Source: Desulfobacterales bacterium
GTDB taxonomy: Bacteria > Desulfobacterota > Desulfobacteria > Desulfobacterales > JAAELO01
NCBI GenBank assembly: GCA_024226555.1
Contig: JAAELO010000154.1
Span: forward strand, 1 to 64,000
Direction of reading: 5' to 3'
Length of the DNA stretch: 64,000 bases
Numbering within the stretch: position 1 is the first letter of the stretch; each line of letters starts with the position of its first letter. Below, one piece after another: positions 58,914-64,000 of the stretch. A model generated the notes under the pieces. It was not told the origin of the DNA, did no database searches, and was given only the letters and a program-made list of their open reading frames with translations. The position numbers and the translations under genes were made by a program.

Positions 58914-59675
58914 ATGCTCCAAGAATATGTTAACGAAGGTAAATCTGCAAAAAAGCGTGGTTTTGATCCTGTTAAACGAGAAGAGATGATCGTTAAATAT
59001 GCTTATTTGGTTAAGTTTATTGCAGGAAGAATGATTTCAAGGCTCCCTTCCAGCGTTTCCTTTGATGAGCTTATTAGTGCTGGTTCCATGGGGCTTATTG
59101 ATGCCGTTGATAAATTTGATGCGGAAAAAGGAGTAACCCTTAAAACCTATGCTCAGTTTAGAATCAAAGGATCTATTTTAGATGAATTAAGAAGTATGGA
59201 CTGGTATTCAAGGTCTATGAGGAAGTGGATCACAGATATTGAAAAGGCAATGGTCAGGGTTGAAAATGAGAAAGGTTCCCCGGCTACTGAAGAGGAAGTC
59301 GCAGAAGAATTAGATCTGACTCTTGAAAAATACCATGATATTTTATCCAAAATTCATAGAACAGCCTTATTAAGACTCGATTCGTTTATTGGTTCAGATA
59401 GTGATAAAGGAGCAACTTTTAAAGATCAGCTTAAAAGTACAGATAGTCCGGAAGATGTTGTTGATAGAAAAGAGCTTAAAAAAGTTCTTGCTGAAGCGAT
59501 CAGAAAAATATCAGAAAAAGAACAGATTGTTATATCTCTATACTATTATGAAGAATTAACCCTAAGAGAGATTGGGGAAGTTTTGAGTTTGACAGAGTCA
59601 AGAATTTGCCAGATTCATACTACAGCGTTAATAAAACTTAAAGCTAAACTTAAAAGTTATATAGAGCACCTCTAA
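58914..59675 (+). CDS. fliA: Flagellar sigma factor FliA (sigma-28)
   Basis: A 253-residue sigma factor of the FliA/WhiG family. Region 2 (about 25-100) has LPSSVSFDELISAGSMGLID and TYAQFRIKGSILDELRSMDW, followed by Y-S-R-S-M-R. Region 3 lies in the middle. Region 4 ends in LTLREIGEVLSLTESRICQI, which contains the helix-turn-helix. It directs transcription of late flagellar and motility genes. The stop codon (TAA at 59673-59675) lies within a small palindrome made of element ends (59669-59690). Confidence 0.94.
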   Translation: MLQEYVNEGKSAKKRGFDPVKREEMIVKYAYLVKFIAGRMISRLPSSVSFDELISAGSMGLIDAVDKFDAEKGVTLKTYAQFRIKGSILDELRSMDWYSRSMRKWITDIEKAMVRVENEKGSPATEEEVAEELDLTLEKYHDILSKIHRTALLRLDSFIGSDSDKGATFKDQLKSTDSPEDVVDRKELKKVLAEAIRKISEKEQIVISLYYYEELTLREIGEVLSLTESRICQIHTTALIKLKAKLKSYIEHL

Positions 59676-59690
59676 TGGTAACTATTAGAG
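59669..59690. repeat. Minimal palindrome of element ends at the fliA stop
   Basis: CCTCTAATGGTAACTATTAGAG: CTCTAAT and ATTAGAG are inverted around a 6-7 base spacer. These are the inner parts of the two ends of the window's palindromic element. It may be a copy whose interior has been deleted. It provides the fliA stop codon. Confidence 0.45.
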
Positions 59691-59763
59691 TTTGCATGAG
59701 TTAAGAATGTTTTTATTCTACTCTTTAGTTTTAAAAAAAAAATAAATAAAAGAGAGAAAAGCC

Positions 59764-61338
59764 ATGGCAGACAATAAATATGAATCGAGTTTGTTATCCC
59801 AGGATCATATTGATAATCTACTTGAAGATGCTATGAAAGAAGACACTGCAGAAGATACGGATTCTGCTCTTCAGGATAATAGTGATTCAGGGCTGATAAC
59901 TGAAGATGAAATAAATATGCTGCTTGATGGGTCATCAGATGATGATGTTGATGTTCTGCCTGTGGAAAATGTTGCTGATCTGGATCAAAGTGATGATTCA
60001 GGCTTAGTATCACAGGGTGATATAGATGGTCTTTTAAATGGAAATGCCAGTGAAGAAGAGGACTCCGGGCTCATATCCCAGGGAGATCTTGATGGACTTT
60101 TAGATGGCAATGCAGATGAGGGGGAAAGCTCTGATCTTGTATCCCAGGATGATATTGAAAACCTTCTGAGTGGAGGAGAGGAAACAGAACTTGTCTCTCA
60201 GGATGATATTGAGAATCTTCTTGAAGAAGGAGATGCTGATAATTCATCCGATGATCAGGCTGGATTAGATGCTCTTATTAATGCAGGTGATAATGAGGAT
60301 GCTGTAGAGAGTGAGTTAATATCACAAAGCGACATTGATAACCTTCTTGAAGGTGGAATGGGTGATGATGATATGGACAGACCAGAAAGTGAAGAAGTTC
60401 CAGCAGAAGAAGCTGCCTTGCCACCACAGGATGAAATAGGAGAGCTTCTCGATAGCTCAGATGATGAAGATGAAAATAGCCTGATATCCCAGGGAGATAT
60501 TGATAAACTACTTTCTGGTGATATAGATGATGATGATGGAGATGAAGAATCAGACCTTATTTCCCAGGATGACATCAGCAGTCTTCTTAGTACTGAAGAG
60601 GATGAACCTGCTGAGACTGAAGAATCTTTAATATCACAGGATGATATAAATAAATTAATGAATCTGGATGATGACTTTGAAGAACCAGATGACCTATCGC
60701 CCGAACCAGAGGCTGACACTTCAGATCCTGTTGATGATGAATCTATAGAAGAATTACTTCAGGGTGATGACGAATCCGATCCTGTAATATTAGATAGTCC
60801 AGATGAGAAAAAGAGTTGGAAATCAAAAGTTGTTGCCCTTGTTGTTATTCTACTTGTAATTTCAGTGGGAACATTCTCATATTATAAATTTTTCGGGGAA
60901 CCAAAGCCGGTTGTTACTGATATTCCAGAACAGATTGAGGAAGTTGAGAAAGAAGATGTTGTCGAAAAACCAGTTGAAGAGGAAAAAATTCCTGTTGAAA
61001 AACCATTTGAAGAAGAGAAAGAAGATCCTCTTGTTGATGATGAAATAGTTTTTGCCAAGATGGCTAATTTCATAGTGCTTACGCCAAAAGAGGTTAAGGA
61101 TATAACTTATATTTCAGGGGATCTCTCTATTGAGATGATGTCTTCGTCTTTAAAGAAAATTAAAGAAAATAAACCGAAATACCGAGATATTATATACAGA
61201 GCTATAAAAGCATCAATAGCTGAAAAAGGTAATGTTAAGATTGTAAAGGAAGATCTTGCTGAAGAGTTAAAAAACAGACTGATTGAAGAAGACCTTACAG
61301 TTGAGAATGTTGTCTTTACTGATTTTGAAAAAGGTTAG
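59764..61338 (+). CDS. FliL-like membrane protein with multiple FliM-N-like peptides
   Basis: A 524-residue protein. The acidic N-terminal part (1-350) has tandem peptides of the form L(I/V)SQxDI(D/E)xLL at 10-20, 44-54, 81-91, 103-113, 125-135, 143-153, 185-195, 219-229, 240-250, 265-275 and 289-299, plus degenerate copies at 165-173 and 323-332. They closely resemble the N-terminal peptide of FliM (LSQAEIDALL), which binds phosphorylated CheY. A membrane helix (355-377) and a charged linker follow. Residues 425-524 look FliL-like: NFIVLT, then NKPKYRDIIYRAIKASIAEK, LKNRL and ENVVFTDF. FliL has the same N-in topology and supports the stators. That it captures CheY, FliN-type or FliM-binding partners near the motor is inference. 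RBS AGAGAG precedes the ATG. Confidence 0.65.
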   Translation: MADNKYESSLLSQDHIDNLLEDAMKEDTAEDTDSALQDNSDSGLITEDEINMLLDGSSDDDVDVLPVENVADLDQSDDSGLVSQGDIDGLLNGNASEEEDSGLISQGDLDGLLDGNADEGESSDLVSQDDIENLLSGGEETELVSQDDIENLLEEGDADNSSDDQAGLDALINAGDNEDAVESELISQSDIDNLLEGGMGDDDMDRPESEEVPAEEAALPPQDEIGELLDSSDDEDENSLISQGDIDKLLSGDIDDDDGDEESDLISQDDISSLLSTEEDEPAETEESLISQDDINKLMNLDDDFEEPDDLSPEPEADTSDPVDDESIEELLQGDDESDPVILDSPDEKKSWKSKVVALVVILLVISVGTFSYYKFFGEPKPVVTDIPEQIEEVEKEDVVEKPVEEEKIPVEKPFEEEKEDPLVDDEIVFAKMANFIVLTPKEVKDITYISGDLSIEMMSSSLKKIKENKPKYRDIIYRAIKASIAEKGNVKIVKEDLAEELKNRLIEEDLTVENVVFTDFEKG

Positions 61339-61530
61339 TGTTGTAGCTTAAAAAATTTCAAGCAACGACAGGGAGATGTTTTAATGGTTTTGGTTTGGGA
61401 ATGTATTCGTTTATTGGCGGGTTCATTTCAGGCCTTAATAAAGATAGAATGAAATTTGTAAATGTTAAGTTGTATGTGGATGCCTGAATAAAACCTGCTT
61501 TATATCAGTAAATCTGATATCAAAGAAAGG

Positions 61531-61554
61531 TGTAAAAAAGAAATCTTTTTTACA
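61531..61554. promoter_or_regulatory. Perfect palindrome upstream of the basic flagellar-locus gene
   Basis: TGTAAAAAAGA-AA-TCTTTTTTACA is fully symmetrical and lies just before the ribosome site of the next gene. A second inverted pair, ATATCAG-TAAAT-CTGATAT, lies about 20 bases upstream (61501-61520). Either could be a regulator binding site or an RNA hairpin controlling the downstream genes. Confidence 0.35.
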
Positions 61555-61569
61555 TGAGAGGTGAAAATC

Positions 61570-61887
61570 ATGACAACTATTCCAAACTTAAATGTCGTGA
61601 TACAGCAGGGTGGGAATGCAAGAGATGCTCAAAATGTTAGGAATCAACCACAACATACTAATTCATATGTTGAAAATCAAATGCCTGATAAAATTCAGGA
61701 ACAAAGAACCAGTGTAAATGAATTGGAAGAAGCTGAGCACTCAAAACTGAACAAGGATAAAGAAGGTAAAAGAAGCTATTTGAGGAAGAAGCGGGAAGCT
61801 GCAAAGAAAAGGAAAAAGAAAAGTAAAAAAGCAGCGCGTTTTGAACACCCAAATGGAAGTGGTAGGCTTTTAGACACAATTGTTTAG
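61570..61887 (+). CDS. Small basic protein of the flagellar locus, unknown function
   Basis: A 105-residue protein from ATG at 61570, chosen over GTG at 61561 because GAGAGGTG lies eight bases before the ATG. The first half is polar and rich in Gln and Asn. The second half is very basic (residues about 72-92, with RKKREAAKKRKKKSKKAARF) and ends GSGRLLDTIV. Short proteins ending in a GxxLDxxV-type tail occur next to DUF6115 genes in deltaproteobacterial flagellar loci. I know no function. The next gene's ATG is 11 bases after its stop. Confidence 0.6.
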   Translation: MTTIPNLNVVIQQGGNARDAQNVRNQPQHTNSYVENQMPDKIQEQRTSVNELEEAEHSKLNKDKEGKRSYLRKKREAAKKRKKKSKKAARFEHPNGSGRLLDTIV

Positions 61888-61897
61888 GGAATTTTTA

Positions 61898-62467
61898 ATG
61901 GAAATTTTTGCAATAGAATTTTATATTGTACTTCAACTTCTGATAAACCTGGCTTTAGTTTTTCTTATTGTGTATTTTCTTAGAAAAATGAGAGCTGCTA
62001 TGCAAAAAGACGCTTCCAGAGATGCGGCCAGACAGGTCGCGACTATGATGGATCCATTGCTTAAGGAAGCTGATAAAGTAGCACATCTTTTTGAGAGTCA
62101 GATAAATGAAAAAAAACAGATTATAGATTCAATTAATGATAAACTTGACTCAAGAATTCTTGATTTGAAGTTTATGCTTGAAAAAGCAGAAAAAACTATG
62201 AAAAAAGCAGCTGAGAATCTGGCTGGTTCAAATATTCAGGTAAAAAAAGAGTTAATAAAAGATAGTAATAAAGTCGAAGTTGAAGATATAGAAGATCTTC
62301 CAGAAAGAAAAGCCAAACCTTTGTCCACCCAACAGGATATGATTTTTGAGCTCCATAATAGAGGTTATGATGCAGAAGATATTGCAAAAGAACTCTCTTT
62401 ATTGAAGCGAGAAGTCAATCTTGCCCTTTCTCTAAAGAAAAAACTGATGTTTATGGAGAAGAGTTAG
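61898..62467 (+). CDS. DUF6115 coiled-coil membrane protein
   Basis: A 189-residue protein from ATG at 61898, with AGGGA seven bases upstream. An N-terminal membrane helix (about 8-27) is followed by a long helical coiled coil (about 35-115) and a small C-terminal helix-turn-helix-like motif, NRGYDAEDIAKELSLLKREV, with LALSLKKK after it. This matches DUF6115, which is found in flagellar loci of Desulfobacterota and relatives. The C-terminal motif resembles DNA-binding or protein-binding helices, but the membrane anchor makes a DNA role less likely. Confidence 0.72.
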   Translation: MEIFAIEFYIVLQLLINLALVFLIVYFLRKMRAAMQKDASRDAARQVATMMDPLLKEADKVAHLFESQINEKKQIIDSINDKLDSRILDLKFMLEKAEKTMKKAAENLAGSNIQVKKELIKDSNKVEVEDIEDLPERKAKPLSTQQDMIFELHNRGYDAEDIAKELSLLKREVNLALSLKKKLMFMEKS

Positions 62468-62493
62468 ATATTCTCACATATCAATCTGTTTTT

Positions 62494-62528
62494 AGTCGTA
62501 TTTTATAATCATATGACTATTTTTTATC
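62494..62528 (+). terminator. Weak hairpin with T-run
   Basis: AGTCGTA (62494-62500) pairs with TATGACT (62512-62518), followed by ATTTTTTAT. The stem is short and A+T-rich, so it may only attenuate transcription between the DUF6115 gene and the next gene. Confidence 0.3.
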
Positions 62529-62556
62529 AGGTTTAAACTATTGTTTAGGATCAACC

Positions 62557-64000
62557 ATGATAATCAAACCAAAAATCAGTGATTTATCTGAAAAAGGAAG
62601 TATTTTAGAAAAACTGGTTCAGATGAAAACCGGTGATACTCTTGAAGCCACAGTTTTAAAAGTAATGGCTCAAAATCGAGCAGAGCTAATGGTAATGGGC
62701 CAGAAAATGCTTGTTGATTCCGATGCTGCCCTTCAAAAAGGACAAAAACTCCTTTTAAAAGTCGCAAAAAACAGTTCTAAACAAACCATCCTTAAATTAA
62801 TGGGTGATATTAATTCGGATAAAATATTAAAAAATGGAAGTAAAAAAGATGCTGGTAAAATTATACCCAGAGGTAGAGAAAATCAGCAAAATATTTCAAC
62901 ATATAGTAGAGATCTAAAAAATGAAGGTTATTTCGACAAATCTGCTAATCTTTTAAAGGCGAGACCAGAAGATAATATTAAAACTTCGGATTTGAAGAAC
63001 GAAACAAGAATACCCATTGGAAAATATTCTGATGATAGTTCTCTAAAAAATGAGGTCAGGCTTGAACTTAAAGATCTGAATAAGATCTTAAAAGCAAACA
63101 ATATAAAAGAGGGAACCGTTTTAAAGGCAGAAGTTGCTGAAATAAAAGAAAGTGGTAAATATATCCTTAAAATTAATGAAAAATTTACAGAAGCTACCAT
63201 CACTAATTTGAAAGGTAGTAATCAACCTGAAATAAAAAATGGAGATCACCTAAGATTAATTGTAAATAGTTCAGATAAAGAAAATACTTTTGTAACTATA
63301 AAAAATCCCTCAAATATTTCAAAAGTACTTATATCTTCCGCAGATATAATTCCTGAAGATAAACTACCTTTTCAAATAAAAAACGGGGATGTTTTAAAAG
63401 GAAAAGTTCTCAATGTTTACTCTCCAAGAGTTGCAAATATAGAAATAAAAGGTAAAGAGATTCAGGTAAGAATGAATGTTCCTCTTGAAGAGGGTGAAAA
63501 TATACTTTTGAGAGCAACAAAAAAAGGTATGAATGAGTCATTTAGGATTATAAAAAATGAAACAGGTAACCCCCTGAATATTAGAGAGGGACTACTAAGA
63601 GCTCTTGGTAAATCAGGGCCCTTTGAAAACCTGACAGAAATTTTAAAATTTTCTGAGTCTGATATAAAAGATAAAGATCTAAACCCTGAAATAATTTCAC
63701 GTTTTAAATCTATCATAAAGGAGATATCTTTAAAATCAGGAATAACAGATATTGATCTGTTAAAAACACTTGTAAGAAAAAGCGGACTGTCATGGGAAAA
63801 TAAACTGTCTAACCTTTTATATAACCCAAAAGGTATGTCAGAAAAACCAGCGGCATATGTAGAAAATGACCTAAAAGCTCTAACCATGGATTTTCTTGCA
63901 AAGTTTGGTGATGATTCTGAACAGGGTATAAGAGTTAGGAGTTTTGTAGAAACACTGGAACAATTTCAACTATTAAATAGTCAGACATCTGAAGAATCTG
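62557..64000 (+). CDS. FliK-like hook-length control protein (partial, runs off the window)
   Basis: An open frame from ATG at 62557 with no stop up to the window end (481 complete codons). The first 360 residues contain three similar beta-rich segments of about 60 residues: TGDTLEATVLKVMAQNRAEL, GTVLKAEVAEIKESGKYILK and GDVLKGKVLNVYSPRVANIE, each followed by a PL..GQ.LLL-type strand pair. This arrangement is known from deltaproteobacterial FliK-like proteins in flagellar loci. The diagnostic C-terminal hook-length domain would lie beyond the window. The family call is therefore from context and the N-terminal half only. Confidence 0.5.
   Translation, partial: MIIKPKISDLSEKGSILEKLVQMKTGDTLEATVLKVMAQNRAELMVMGQKMLVDSDAALQKGQKLLLKVAKNSSKQTILKLMGDINSDKILKNGSKKDAGKIIPRGRENQQNISTYSRDLKNEGYFDKSANLLKARPEDNIKTSDLKNETRIPIGKYSDDSSLKNEVRLELKDLNKILKANNIKEGTVLKAEVAEIKESGKYILKINEKFTEATITNLKGSNQPEIKNGDHLRLIVNSSDKENTFVTIKNPSNISKVLISSADIIPEDKLPFQIKNGDVLKGKVLNVYSPRVANIEIKGKEIQVRMNVPLEEGENILLRATKKGMNESFRIIKNETGNPLNIREGLLRALGKSGPFENLTEILKFSESDIKDKDLNPEIISRFKSIIKEISLKSGITDIDLLKTLVRKSGLSWENKLSNLLYNPKGMSEKPAAYVENDLKALTMDFLAKFGDDSEQGIRVRSFVETLEQFQLLNSQTSEES

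Noticed and set aside
60255-60719. 154-codon serine-rich antisense frame
   Set aside because: It is the mirror of the acidic Asp/Glu-rich repeat codons on the plus strand, which remove stops from the other strand.
59791-60759. DNA tandem repeat or CRISPR-like array
   Set aside because: Repetition is at the protein level with variable spacing and diverged codons; no identical DNA repeats or spacers of fixed size. No CRISPR array was seen anywhere in the window.
61384-61452. 22-codon frame with a GGGAG site between the FliL-like gene and the basic protein gene
   Set aside because: Too short to support, and an overlapping alternative frame from 61401 encodes an equally plausible peptide.

Overview
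The window is A+T-rich bacterial DNA. It carries a Gram-negative ABC-transporter (group 2-like) capsule locus, an outer-membrane phospholipase and a flagellar block in the order flhA-flhF-flhG-fliA followed by a DUF6115 gene. This mix best fits a low-GC member of the Desulfobacterota (the former Deltaproteobacteria). That placement is inferred from gene content and order; no rRNA or other marker gene is present.

Layout. (1) 1-9114: an inserted repeat cluster, then a plus-strand operon of a well-known type: two zinc-finger membrane proteins, a DUF4129 protein, a DUF4350 protein, a MoxR AAA+ ATPase, a DUF58 protein, a SpoIIM/DUF95 membrane protein and an RDD protein. (2) 9115-9943: no convincing gene; repeats, an inverted-repeat-bounded relic, a minus-strand terminator and an RNA-like hairpin. 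(3) 9944-17331: scattered housekeeping and accessory genes: nitrilase-family amidohydrolase, U32 peptidase, CDF metal transporter, a site-2-protease relative that has lost its metal ligands, a LysE exporter and an orphan radical SAM protein. (4) 17332-18361: a very A+T-rich gene-free leader. (5) 18362-52323: about 34 kb of capsule genes, all on the plus strand.

The capsule locus is close to self-contained. KpsM, KpsT, KpsE and KpsD form the exporter. KpsF, KdsA, KdsC and KdsB can make CMP-Kdo, and KpsC and KpsS would build the poly-Kdo lipid linker. RfbA, RfbC, RfbD and RfbB make dTDP-L-rhamnose. At least five predicted glycosyltransferases would build the repeat unit. Three sulfotransferases, an APS kinase (CysC) and a PAP phosphatase (CysQ) point to a sulfated polysaccharide. 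Base and codon use shift along the locus, and duplicated edges around kdsA and a repeat-scarred glycosyltransferase pair show assembly by cassette exchange.

(6) 52503-54675: an outer-membrane phospholipase A on the minus strand, then a decayed region with small inverted-repeat elements and what looks like the C-terminal relic of flhB. (7) 54676-64000: flagellar genes. The most unusual gene of the window is 59764-61338. It encodes a single-pass membrane protein with a FliL-like periplasmic domain and a long acidic cytoplasmic tail carrying about 11 clear (13 with degenerate ones) copies of a peptide resembling the N-terminal CheY-binding peptide of FliM.

A family of palindromic elements (ends AGGGAACCTCTAATAA, about 130-225 bp) occurs at seven places. 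One copy is inserted in another, and four genes take their stop codon from an element end.
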